64,000 nt of DNA from Bradyrhizobium semiaridum (GTDB lineage: Bacteria > Pseudomonadota > Alphaproteobacteria > Rhizobiales > Xanthobacteraceae), in NCBI RefSeq assembly GCF_020329505.1, contig NZ_JAGKJJ010000005.1, positions 124,001 to 188,000 on the forward strand. Direction: 5' to 3'. Of the stretch, positions 1-8,265 are shown in pieces. The notes beneath the pieces are model-generated. The model saw only the letters and a program-made list of their open reading frames with translations, ran no database searches and had not been told where the DNA came from. Each line of letters begins with the position of its first letter. Position 1 is the stretch's first letter. Position numbers and translations under genes: made by a program.

Positions 1-1128
1 ACCGCCAATCATGGTATCGTGGCCAGCACCGCCCACGAGGGTGCTGCCATAGTCGCTTGCGATCAGCGTGTCGTTGCCGCTCCCGGCAATCGCCCTCTCG
101 ATGACGGTGTTGGTCGCGATCCCGACGTTGTTGACCAGTCCGCCCACGGACGAGAAGGCGCCCGGGTGCAGATCGATCGTCTGCGCATCGGAATATCCCG
201 AAACGTCGAGCGTGTCGCTGCCGCCGCTGTCGTAGATGGTCAGCCCGGGCCCGTCGGGAAAGTTGGTGAAGTCGTAGACCCCGCCCAAGGCGCTGTTGAA
301 GCCGTAAACGGTGTTGCCGGTTCGCGTCGTCGTTGCCGCGCCGTAGATCAGGCCTACAGCGTAGATGTCGGCCATCTGCGGCGTGAGGACATAGCGATAC
401 GAACTTCCGGAATAGTTGTCTTCCGCGAAGTACGACATGATCGAATATTGCCAGGTATCGTTGGCGTAGATCGCATCAGTCGAATAGTCGCCGTCGCCGT
501 TGTACGGCCCCTGATGGCCGAGGCCCAGCGCATGACCGATCTCGTGGATGTAGGTCTGGTAGGCGTAGCTGTCGATACCGGACTGGCCATCGTAGGTGCC
601 GCCATCGGTCGTGACCCAGTCGGTGCTGATGTGAACCGTCGCCGAGATCATATTGCCCGCGCCGTTCCAGCTGGCATCGGTCATGGCCGTCATCGTGCCG
701 GTATGCACGAACGTGATGTTGGCGGCGCCGCTGGTCCGGGTGAAGCTGACGTTGGCAACATCGTGCCAGGCCGCGAACGCCGCAAGTGCGAGTGCCTGCT
801 CGTCGGCATTCAGGCCATCGATGTTGAAGGAGATGGTATTGGAGGCCCAATGGTGGGCGAGCTCGCCATTGTAGGACCAGAAGCCGTTGATCAGATAGTC
901 GGCAAGCTGCGCGGTCGTTGCCACCGGCTTCGTGGAGTTGGCGCTGGCGGTGGTCTGCGTAAGCGCCGTCCCCGCGGCAAGCGGATATGGATCGCCCGGG
1001 TCAACAAAAATCGACGGCCCCTCCGCTACGCCGGCGGATGGGGACGATGGTGCCGCCAACGCCGTGTCGTCCCAAGGACCGAAAGCGATCGTTTCGGGGT
1101 CATCGGAGAACCCATAGCCTTTTCGCAT
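1..1128 (-). CDS. Serralysin-type secreted zinc metalloprotease (M10), 3' end cut by window edge
   Basis: This frame has no stop between position 1128 and the window edge, so the C-terminus is missing. The zinc site HEIGHALGLGH lies at residues 195-205, and the Met-turn SIMSYF follows at about residue 230. Both are diagnostic of the serralysin/metzincin fold. The last visible residues (GGAGHDTMIGG) begin hemolysin-type calcium-binding nonapeptides. Serralysins are usually exported by type I secretion through a C-terminal signal, and here there is no N-terminal signal peptide. The first 60 residues are acidic and Pro/Ala-rich. The start at 1128 is the first in-frame Met before conserved sequence; its ribosome-binding site is weak. 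No type I transporter lies in the window. Confidence 0.9.
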   Translation of the reverse strand, partial: MRKGYGFSDDPETIAFGPWDDTALAAPSSPSAGVAEGPSIFVDPGDPYPLAAGTALTQTTASANSTKPVATTAQLADYLINGFWSYNGELAHHWASNTISFNIDGLNADEQALALAAFAAWHDVANVSFTRTSGAANITFVHTGTMTAMTDASWNGAGNMISATVHISTDWVTTDGGTYDGQSGIDSYAYQTYIHEIGHALGLGHQGPYNGDGDYSTDAIYANDTWQYSIMSYFAEDNYSGSSYRYVLTPQMADIYAVGLIYGAATTTRTGNTVYGFNSALGGVYDFTNFPDGPGLTIYDSGGSDTLDVSGYSDAQTIDLHPGAFSSVGGLVNNVGIATNTVIERAIAGSGNDTLIASDYGSTLVGGAGHDTMIGG

Positions 1129-1472
1129 CAAATCAACCGTATCTGGAGATGATTTCCTGAAAGAATCGCCTTCGAACGGGCACAACCTAACATGGCCGAA
1201 CGACAGATCTTTGGCCGCGATCCTGCGCGAGCGTTCGTTGGCAAACAATTAAGGCGCCTGCAAGATGCCGGTTTCGGTCTGGGCAGACCCGGTCCAGGCA
1301 GGGGTCGACCCTTCGGCGGATCTGCGTATCGTACAGGGGGTGCCACGTTCCGATTCCGGAACCGGCGTCCGGGCAACCCATCGTGTCCCAATTCCCTCGG
1401 TTGGAATGGCCCGCCAAATTGTCTAAGCCACACCGGCCAGAGTCCGGAGCGGCCCCAACAAGAGGTGTTCGA
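1129..1472. other. Divergent intergenic region, no gene seen
   Basis: This 344-base stretch separates the leftward protease from the rightward CoA-transferase and should hold both promoters. The open frames crossing it show no conserved sequence and look like antisense or extension artefacts. No clear operator was recognised. Confidence 0.4.
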
Positions 1473-2666
1473 ATGCCCTTTCCCCGCGCGTCCCAAGCCC
1501 TGTCCCGTTTCACCGTGCTGGATCTGACCCGCGTCCGTTCGGGACCGACCTGCGTACGGCAGCTGGCCGACTGGGGCGCCAACGTCATCAAGATCGACGC
1601 GCTGCTCGAGGACGGCGGCGGCGAGCAGCCCGGCGGTCCCCGCGGCGGCTCCGACTTCCAGAACCTGCACCGCAACAAGCGCGCCATGACGCTGAACCTG
1701 AAGGACCCGAAGGGGCTCGAGGTGTTCAAGCGGCTGGCCGAGCAGGCCGACGTCATCGTCGAGAACTTCCGGCCGGACGTGAAGGGCAAGCTCGGCATCG
1801 ACTATGAGAGCGTCCGCAAGATCAATCCGCGGATCGTCTATGGCAGCATCTCCGGCTTCGGACAGGACGGCCCCTATCACAAGCGCCCCGGGTTCGATCA
1901 GATCGCCCAGGGCATGGGCGGGCTGATGTCGGTGACCGGCGCGCCCGGCCAGGGGCCGATGCGGGTCGGCATTCCCGTGGCCGATCTCACCGCCGGCCTG
2001 TTCTGCGCGCTCGGCATCCTCACCGCGCTGTTGGAGCGCGACGTCTCCGGGGAAGGCCAGTGGGTGCAGACCTCGCTGCTGCAGGCCCAGATCTTCATGC
2101 TGGACTTCCAGGCCGCGCGCTGGCTGATGGAAAAGGAAGTCGCCAAACAGGCAGGCAACAATCACCCAACCTCGATTCCGACCGGCGTATTCAAGACCTC
2201 CGACGGCTACATCAACATCGCCACCACCGGTGGACGGATCTGGGAGCGCTGCGCGCAGGCAATCGGCGCACCCGAGCTGATCACCGACCCTGATTACGCG
2301 ACCGCGCCGGCACGTTCGAAGAACCGCGACGCGCTGAATGCGAAGATCAACGCACTGACCGAGAAGAAATCGACCGAGACCTGGGTGCAGGAGCTCAATG
2401 CCGCCGGCGTGCCGTGCGGGCCGATCTATTCGATCGACCAGATGTTCGAGGATGCGCAAGTCAAGCATCTCGGCATGGCGCAGCACGTGCCCAACGACGA
2501 GAACCGGCACATCCAGCTGGTCGGGCAGCCGGTGACGCTGTCGCGCACCCCGAGCAAGATGGCGGCCCGTCCGCCGGAGTTCGGCGAGCAGACCGACGAG
2601 GTGCTGGCCGAGTTCGGCTTCGGCAAGGACGAGATCGCCGAGCTCCGCGAGCGCAAGGTGGTCTAA
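1473..2666 (+). CDS. Class III (CaiB/BaiF family) CoA-transferase
   Basis: The product is a 397-residue CoA-transferase that moves CoA between organic acids through an enzyme-bound anhydride. The N-terminus FTVLDLTRVRSGP and the middle motif GFGQDGPYHKRPGFDQ are typical; Asp142 in GFDQ matches the catalytic aspartate of formyl-CoA transferase. Length fits the family (about 400). The start at 1473 is preferred over upstream in-frame codons because AGAGG lies seven bases before it and the leader upstream is not conserved. It stands alone on the plus strand, followed by two palindromes. The substrate cannot be told from sequence; formyl-, oxalyl- or racemase-type activity are all possible. Confidence 0.9.
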   Translation: MPFPRASQALSRFTVLDLTRVRSGPTCVRQLADWGANVIKIDALLEDGGGEQPGGPRGGSDFQNLHRNKRAMTLNLKDPKGLEVFKRLAEQADVIVENFRPDVKGKLGIDYESVRKINPRIVYGSISGFGQDGPYHKRPGFDQIAQGMGGLMSVTGAPGQGPMRVGIPVADLTAGLFCALGILTALLERDVSGEGQWVQTSLLQAQIFMLDFQAARWLMEKEVAKQAGNNHPTSIPTGVFKTSDGYINIATTGGRIWERCAQAIGAPELITDPDYATAPARSKNRDALNAKINALTEKKSTETWVQELNAAGVPCGPIYSIDQMFEDAQVKHLGMAQHVPNDENRHIQLVGQPVTLSRTPSKMAARPPEFGEQTDEVLAEFGFGKDEIAELRERKVV

Positions 2667-2667
2667 G

Positions 2668-2712
2668 GCATGATCCGGAAAAGTGCGAAGCGGTTTTCCG
2701 AAAAGATCATGC
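2668..2712. repeat. Intergenic palindromic repeat (REP-like)
   Basis: Outer arms GCATGATC and GATCATGC and inner arms CGGAAAA and TTTTCCG form an interrupted inverted repeat just after the CoA-transferase stop. I recall near-identical palindromes scattered between genes in Bradyrhizobium and relatives. It could double as a transcript-end hairpin. Confidence 0.65.
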
Positions 2713-2726
2713 TCAAACAAGGAGCT

Positions 2727-2765
2727 AAAGCGCGATGAGGATTCAGCCAAATCTCATCATGCTTT
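2727..2765. repeat. Second intergenic palindrome
   Basis: AAAGCGCGATGAG is mirrored, with two mismatches, by CTCATCATGCTTT, giving a 13-base imperfect stem with a loop of about 13 bases. It lies between convergent CoA-transferase and tctA ends, where a bidirectional terminator would be useful. Confidence 0.5.
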
Positions 2766-2771
2766 AGAACC

Positions 2772-4283
2772 TCACGCCTTTGCCGGCTTCAGCATGCGTG
2801 TGAAGCCGGTCAGCGCCTTGTCGATGACGGGCCAGAACAGCAGCACGATCGCCACCGTCGTGATGGTTCCGACGAGGCCGTTCGACCAGAACACCTTCAT
2901 GTCGCCACCCGATCCGATCATCGACAGGCGGAACGCGTCCTCGGCGCGGTTGCCGAGCACGAGGGCAAGCGTGAACGGCGCCAGCGGAATGCCGACCTTC
3001 TTGAAGACGTAGCCGACGACGCCGAAGCCCAGCATCAGCCAGATGTCGAACATCGCATTCTGGATCGCATAGGCACCGATCGCGCAGGACACCACGATCA
3101 TCGGCGCCACGGCCGCGAACGGCACGCGCAGGATCGAGGCGAAGATCGGAACCGTCGTGAGCACCAGCACGAGGCCGACGACATTGCCGAGATACATCGA
3201 GGCGATCAGGCCCCAGACGAAATCCTTGTGCTCGACGAACAGCAGCGGGCCCGGGTTGAGGCCCCACACCATCAGGCCGCCGAGCAGGATCGCCGCGGTT
3301 CCGGAGCCGGGAATGCCGAGCGCGAGCATCGGCAGCAGCGCCGATGTACCGGACGCATGCGCCGCAGTTTCCGGCGCGAACACGCCCTCGATGCGGCCCT
3401 TGCCAAAACTCTCCTGATCCTTGGAGAAGCGCTTCGCCAGATTGTAGCCCATGAAGGAGGCGGCGATCGCGCCGCCCGGCGTGATGCCGAGCCAGCAGCC
3501 GATCACCGACGAGCGCAGCAGCGTCACCCAGTATTTCGGCAGGTCCTTCCACACCGAGAGCACGACGCGCAGGCTGATGCCGGCGGCGTGGCCGCGCAGC
3601 GCCAGGCGCTCCTCCATCGTGAGCAGGATCTCGCTGATGCCGAACAAGCCGATCACGGCGACCAGGAAGTTGATGCCGCGCAGCAACTCCGCGGAGCCGA
3701 ACGTCATGCGCAATTGCCCCGACACCGTGTCCATGCCGACGCCGGCGAGCAATAGGCCGAGCGCCATCGAGATCACCGTCTTGTGCTTGGCTTCGCGGCC
3801 GAGACCGACGAAGGAGCAGAAGGTCAGCAGATAGACCGCGAAGAATTCCGGCGGCCCGAACTTCAGCGCGAACGACGAAATCATCGGCGCCAGGAAGGTG
3901 ATCAGCAGCACGGCGACCAGTGAACCGATGAAGGACGAGGTGAACGCGGCGGTGAGCGCTTCCGCCGCCCGGCCCTGCTGCGCCATTGGATAGCCGTCGA
4001 ACGTGGTCGCGACCGACCAGGCTTCGCCGGGGATGTTGAACAGGATCGAGGTGATGGCGCCGCCGAACAGCGCCCCCCAGTAGATGCAGGACAGCATCAC
4101 GATGGCCGAGGTCGGATCCATGGTGAAGGTCAAGGGCAGCAGGATCGCGACCCCGTTCGGGCCGCCAAGTCCGGGCAGCACGCCGACGAAGATGCCGAGC
4201 ACCAGCCCGACCATCATCAGCAGCAGTGTCTTGCCGGTGAGCAGGACGGCAAAGCCGTGCAGCAGCAGACCGAAGGCTTCCAT
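2772..4283 (-). CDS. tctA: Tripartite tricarboxylate transporter, large permease TctA
   Basis: A 503-residue inner-membrane permease with about 11-12 hydrophobic segments. The glycine-rich loop GVLPGLGGPNG near residue 36 and a second loop GITPGGAIAASF in the middle are family marks. It works with TctB (22 bases upstream) and a periplasmic Bug receptor, driven by an ion gradient. It is the last gene of a minus-strand run tctC-mtnP-mtnA-tctB-tctA. TTT systems carry carboxylates such as citrate or tricarballylate, but the substrate here may differ because salvage enzymes sit within the operon. Confidence 0.93.
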   Translation of the reverse strand: MEAFGLLLHGFAVLLTGKTLLLMMVGLVLGIFVGVLPGLGGPNGVAILLPLTFTMDPTSAIVMLSCIYWGALFGGAITSILFNIPGEAWSVATTFDGYPMAQQGRAAEALTAAFTSSFIGSLVAVLLITFLAPMISSFALKFGPPEFFAVYLLTFCSFVGLGREAKHKTVISMALGLLLAGVGMDTVSGQLRMTFGSAELLRGINFLVAVIGLFGISEILLTMEERLALRGHAAGISLRVVLSVWKDLPKYWVTLLRSSVIGCWLGITPGGAIAASFMGYNLAKRFSKDQESFGKGRIEGVFAPETAAHASGTSALLPMLALGIPGSGTAAILLGGLMVWGLNPGPLLFVEHKDFVWGLIASMYLGNVVGLVLVLTTVPIFASILRVPFAAVAPMIVVSCAIGAYAIQNAMFDIWLMLGFGVVGYVFKKVGIPLAPFTLALVLGNRAEDAFRLSMIGSGGDMKVFWSNGLVGTITTVAIVLLFWPVIDKALTGFTRMLKPAKA

Positions 4284-4305
4284 GGCGCGAGGTCCTTCCG
4301 ATCGG

Positions 4306-4848
4306 CTAGCGGCCGAGAGCCGCTTCGAGCGGCCCCTTCGGCATGATGACGTCGAACACGATGTCGAAGGTCACGAACATCACGGCGGTGAAGACGAAGG
4401 CGGTGAGGACCGACTTCCACAGTGCGATCTTGCCGACCAGGCGCATGAAACCCGCGATCAAAAGGAAGCTCGCGACATAGAGCCCGAGATATTGCGTGGC
4501 CAGGCAGAACAGCAGGGTCGGCACGAACACCGCCAGCACCCGGCGAAGCTGGGCGCGGGTGACGAAGGTTTCGGCCGCCACGCGGCGCGAAACGAAAGCG
4601 GCGCCGAGGCCGTACAGGCTGGCGCCGCCGAGGATGACCGAGAGATAGAACGGGAAATAGCCGGGCTGCGGTCCCGTCGAGTCCCACGAGGCGCCGGTGC
4701 GCCAATTGTCCCAGCCGAGCGTCACGGCAAGCACGAGCAGCAGCAGCGAGACGACGACATCGACGGTGCGGTTGCTGACCACGGAAGGCGAGTTGTCTTC
4801 GGGCGCAGTCGGATCGTCGACGACGATCTCAATATCGGTATTGGACAT
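4306..4848 (-). CDS. tctB: Tripartite tricarboxylate transporter, small permease TctB
   Basis: A 180-residue membrane protein with four predicted helices, the usual size and pattern of TctB. The start at 4848 (MSNTDIEIVV) is chosen over an upstream TTG at 4902, which would add an unconserved stretch. The N-terminal 25 residues are acidic and cytoplasmic before the first helix. It lies 22 bases upstream of tctA and 73 bases downstream of mtnA on the same strand. Confidence 0.85.
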   Translation of the reverse strand: MSNTDIEIVVDDPTAPEDNSPSVVSNRTVDVVVSLLLLVLAVTLGWDNWRTGASWDSTGPQPGYFPFYLSVILGGASLYGLGAAFVSRRVAAETFVTRAQLRRVLAVFVPTLLFCLATQYLGLYVASFLLIAGFMRLVGKIALWKSVLTAFVFTAVMFVTFDIVFDVIMPKGPLEAALGR

Positions 4849-4921
4849 CGGTGAGATGGTCTGGGTTGCGAGGGCAACGATTGGGATAGCGCGCGGGCGC
4901 AATCGCCGTCAATGCAACCCT

Positions 4922-6025
4922 TCAGCCGGCCTTGGCGCGTTGGGGAAACGTGCTCGCAAGTGCAGCACGGTTCGCCGCGAGAACCCCGCGCTCGGTGATC
5001 AATCCCGTCACCAGCCGCGCAGGCGTCACGTCGAAGCCGAAATTGGCTACCGGCGTGCCTTCCGGAACGACGCGCACGGTCTCGATCCGTCCGTCCGCGG
5101 TCCGCCCTGTGAGGTGCGTCACCTCACTGGCGGCGCGCTGCTCAATGGGAATCTGTCTGATACCGTCATCGATACTAAAGTCGATGGTCGGCGACGGCAG
5201 CGCAACATAGAACGGCACGCCGTTGTCGTGTGCCGCGAGCGCCTTCAGATAGGTGCCGATCTTGTTGCAAACGTCGCCATTGGCGGCGACGCGGTCGGTG
5301 CCGACGATCGCGAGGTCGACCATGCGGTGTTGCATCAGGTGGCCGCCGGTGTTGTCTGATATCACCGTGTGCGGGACGCCGTGATGGCCGAGTTCCCACG
5401 CGGTCAGCGAGGCGCCCTGATTGCGCGGACGGGTCTCGTCGACCCAGACGTGGACAGCAATGCCGCGGTCATGCGCCTGGTAGATCGGCGAGGTCGCGGT
5501 GCCCCAATCCACGGTTGCAAGCCAGCCGGCATTGCAATGGGTGAGAACGTTGACCGGTTCGCCCGGCTTCTTGGCCGCGGCGATCTTTTCGATCAGGCCG
5601 AGCCCGTGACGGCCGATGTCGCGGTTGATCGCGACATCCTCGTCGGCGATCTCGCGGGCACGGGCATAGGCCGCCTCCGCCCGCGCCGAGGCGGCGAGGG
5701 GCGCGAGCACACGCAGCATCTCGTCGACAGCCCATTTCAGGTTGATCGCGGTCGGCCGGGTCGCGAGCAGCATTTTTGCCGCGCGATCCAGCGCAGCGTC
5801 GGAGGCCTCGGTGCGCATCGCGAGCGCCATGCCGTAGGCCGCGGTGGCGCCGATCAAGGGCGCACCGCGCACCAGCATCGAGCGGATCGCCTCGCCGGCC
5901 TCGTCCGCCGTCGTGATCCTTGCGACGATGAACTCATGCGGCAGCCGCCGCTGATCGATCGCGCCGACCGACCAGCCGTCGGGTTCGAGCCAGATGCTGC
6001 GGAAATGTCGTCCGTCGACCTTCAT
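4922..6025 (-). CDS. mtnA: S-methyl-5-thioribose-1-phosphate isomerase
   Basis: A 367-residue enzyme converting methylthioribose-1-phosphate to methylthioribulose-1-phosphate in methionine or MTA salvage. The aIF-2B-related motifs are clear: [13 protein letters not shown] at 53-65, THCNAGW with catalytic Cys164, [10 protein letters not shown] at 196-205, and [10 protein letters not shown] with catalytic Asp244. Length is normal. It starts 32 bases after mtnP on the same strand, so the two enzymes are co-transcribed: MtnP makes the substrate of MtnA. No mtnK, mtnB, mtnC or mtnD lies in the window, so the later steps are elsewhere or a shorter shunt is used. Confidence 0.95.
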   Translation of the reverse strand: MKVDGRHFRSIWLEPDGWSVGAIDQRRLPHEFIVARITTADEAGEAIRSMLVRGAPLIGATAAYGMALAMRTEASDAALDRAAKMLLATRPTAINLKWAVDEMLRVLAPLAASARAEAAYARAREIADEDVAINRDIGRHGLGLIEKIAAAKKPGEPVNVLTHCNAGWLATVDWGTATSPIYQAHDRGIAVHVWVDETRPRNQGASLTAWELGHHGVPHTVISDNTGGHLMQHRMVDLAIVGTDRVAANGDVCNKIGTYLKALAAHDNGVPFYVALPSPTIDFSIDDGIRQIPIEQRAASEVTHLTGRTADGRIETVRVVPEGTPVANFGFDVTPARLVTGLITERGVLAANRAALASTFPQRAKAG

Positions 6026-6057
6026 GCCCTACGCCCTTCGCGTCACGCGTGCGCTTC

Positions 6058-6933
6058 TCACGACCTGAGCACCCGTCCGGCGACGGCGTCGAGCTTGGCG
6101 AGCAATTGCGGATCGCGCGCCGAGGGCGCCGTGATCAGCGCAGTATCCAGCGCACGATCCGAGCCGATCGGACAGCGTTCGTGCTCGCGCGGAAAGTCCC
6201 GCGCCAGACGCGCCACCAGCGCCTTTGCCTTCTCGGCATTCAAGTTCAGCACGCGGATGATGTCCTGCACCGTCACCGCGTCGTGGCCTGGATGCCAGCA
6301 ATCGTAATCGGTGACCATCGCGACGCTGGCGTAGCAGATTTCGGCCTCGCGGGCGAGCTTGGCTTCCGGCATGTTGGTCATGCCGATCACCGAATAGCCC
6401 TGCGCCTTGTAGGTCAGGCTCTCCGCCAGCGAGGAGAATTGCGGGCCTTCCATGCACAGATAGGTGCCGCCGCGCGCAAAGGCGATGGCCTCGGCTTCCG
6501 CCGCGGCCGCAAGGTGCGCCGCGAGCAGCGGCGACACCGGATGCGCCATCGAGACATGCGCCACGCAGCCCCTGCCGAAGAACGAGTTCTCGCGCCTGTA
6601 GGTGCGATCGACGAACTGGTCGACCAGCACGAAGGTGCCCGGCGCCAGTTCCTCCCTGAACGAGCCGCAGGCGGATAGCGCGACGAGATCGGTGACCCCC
6701 GCCCGCTTCAGCACGTCGATATTGGCGCGATAATTGATGTCGGAGGGCGACAGCACATGCCCCACGCCATGCCGCGGCAGGAACACGATCGGCAGCCCCG
6801 CGATCTCGCCGCGCCGCAGTGGCGCCGACGGCTCGCCCCACGGGCTTGCGATCGCCTCCTCGCGGACATCCTGAAGGCCCGGCAAGTCGTAGACGCCGGA
6901 TCCGCCGATGATCCCGAGAACGGCTTTGGTCAT
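6058..6933 (-). CDS. mtnP: S-methyl-5'-thioadenosine phosphorylase
   Basis: A 291-residue nucleoside phosphorylase of the MTAP/PNP family that splits methylthioadenosine to adenine and methylthioribose-1-phosphate. The phosphate-binding GGSGVY is at residues 10-15. RHGVGH, NYRANIDVLKRAGV, MEGPQFSS and MTNMPEAKLAREAEICYA follow in the expected order. The gene lies between a Bug receptor gene upstream and mtnA downstream on the minus strand. A purine nucleoside phosphorylase role is the main alternative, but direct linkage to mtnA favours MTA. Confidence 0.95.
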   Translation of the reverse strand: MTKAVLGIIGGSGVYDLPGLQDVREEAIASPWGEPSAPLRRGEIAGLPIVFLPRHGVGHVLSPSDINYRANIDVLKRAGVTDLVALSACGSFREELAPGTFVLVDQFVDRTYRRENSFFGRGCVAHVSMAHPVSPLLAAHLAAAAEAEAIAFARGGTYLCMEGPQFSSLAESLTYKAQGYSVIGMTNMPEAKLAREAEICYASVAMVTDYDCWHPGHDAVTVQDIIRVLNLNAEKAKALVARLARDFPREHERCPIGSDRALDTALITAPSARDPQLLAKLDAVAGRVLRS

Positions 6934-7071
6934 GATCGCTCCTCACGCTGCGGCGCAATAATCACCGAGCATTGGAGAGTTGCAAGGCAATTCCGGGCTG
7001 GGGATGTCACAAGGGGGTTGCCGGCAGCGGCACGCGGCCCAGGGCCACGTACCGCGGTTGCGGCAGGATCG

Positions 7072-8058
7072 CTACTTCGCGACGAAGCCCGCCTCATTCA
7101 TCAACGTGGTGTTCTGCTTGTCGTCCTCCTCGAGGAATTCGATCATGTCCTTGCCGGTGAGGAAGATCGGCTTCAGCGCCTGCTTTTCCATGTAATCCTT
7201 GTACTCGGGCGTCTGCGTCACCTTCTGAAACAGATCGGCATAGAATGCCTGCTGCTCCTGCGTGACCTTGCCCGGCAGGAACATCGCACGCAGCATCAGG
7301 TACTGCACGTCGAGCCCCTCTTCCTTGCAGGTCGGGATATCGTTCCAGGACTGCGTCTCGGTGACCTTGGTCTTGTAGGAGATGCGCTCCTTGTCGAACA
7401 CGCAGAGCGCGCGGACCTGGCCGGCGCGCCAGACCTCGAGGTTCTCGCTGGGGTTGTTGACGTTGGCTTCGGTGTGGCCGCCGACCAGCTGGGTCGCAGC
7501 CTCGCCGCCGGACTTGTACGGCAGATAGGAAAATTTCGCGCCGGTCTTCTGCTCCATGAAGACGGTCAGCACGTGATCCTCGCGCTTGGAGCCGGTGCCG
7601 CCCATCTTGAACGGGCTGCTGGCCGCCTTCGCGGCGGCGATGAAGTCCTTGACGGTCTTGGGACCGTTCGCGTTGTCCCACAGCACGAACTGATCGAGCG
7701 CGATCACCGAGACCGGCGTCAGGTCGCGCCAGTTGAACGGAATCTTGGCCGACAGCGGCAGCATGTAGATCAGCGAATAGGCGATCAGCACCTTGTTGGG
7801 ATCGCCTTCGCTGGACTTCATGTACATCAGCGCTTCAGCGCCCGACGCGCCGCCCTTCAGCGAGACGATCATCGGCTGCTTCATCAGATTGTTCTTCTGG
7901 ATCGCGGCCTGCATCATGCGCGCCATCTGGTCGGAGGCGCCGCCCGCGCCCGCAGCGACCACGATCTCGACCGGCTTGCTGGGCTCCCAGGCGGCGAAGG
8001 CCGGCGCGCTCATCAGCATGGCTGCGACGGCAGCCGTTGCTTTCACAATCTGTCCCAC
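7072..8058 (-). CDS. Bug/TctC-family periplasmic substrate-binding protein
   Basis: A 328-residue periplasmic receptor. The first 22 residues form a Sec signal ending AFA before AWEPSKPVEIV. The ligand-loop start VAAGAGGASDQMARM matches the Bug fold. The start is GTG at 8058: AGGGAAG lies seven bases before it and the signal peptide begins at once. It heads the mtnPA-tctBA operon, with 138 bases to mtnP. This makes it the likely receptor of that transporter. The ligand is unknown; the operon context suggests a methylthio- or nucleoside-derived compound, but a plain carboxylate cannot be excluded. Confidence 0.88.
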   Translation of the reverse strand: MGQIVKATAAVAAMLMSAPAFAAWEPSKPVEIVVAAGAGGASDQMARMMQAAIQKNNLMKQPMIVSLKGGASGAEALMYMKSSEGDPNKVLIAYSLIYMLPLSAKIPFNWRDLTPVSVIALDQFVLWDNANGPKTVKDFIAAAKAASSPFKMGGTGSKREDHVLTVFMEQKTGAKFSYLPYKSGGEAATQLVGGHTEANVNNPSENLEVWRAGQVRALCVFDKERISYKTKVTETQSWNDIPTCKEEGLDVQYLMLRAMFLPGKVTQEQQAFYADLFQKVTQTPEYKDYMEKQALKPIFLTGKDMIEFLEEDDKQNTTLMNEAGFVAK

Positions 8059-8205
8059 GTGTTTCTTCCCTATCTATCTGTTCGGCTTGGCAAAACGTCG
8101 CCAATCGCCGGCCGCCACATTGTGCGGATTATGGCATCGAGTTCAAGGCGCGAACTGGCGCATCGTCTATGACTTTGGACTGAGGATAGACGCCGTTTCG
8201 GCGAC

Positions 8206-8237
8206 AAAAAAAGCGCGGACTCGCCGGGAGTCCGCGC
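8206..8237 (-). terminator. Rho-independent terminator of the repeat-protein gene
   Basis: Perfect 10-base arms GCGCGGACTC and GAGTCCGCGC flank a five-base loop. On the minus strand the stem is followed by seven Ts. It lies about 30 bases past the stop of the large secreted protein gene. Confidence 0.85.
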
Positions 8238-8265
8238 CATTTTGCCGGATTGAATTGACCGCCGG

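Noticed and set aside
19..1152. Long plus-strand frame opposite the metalloprotease
   Set aside because: The minus strand has the zinc motif HEIGHALGLGH, Met-turn and RTX repeats; the plus frame has no recognisable motif and is a high-GC shadow.
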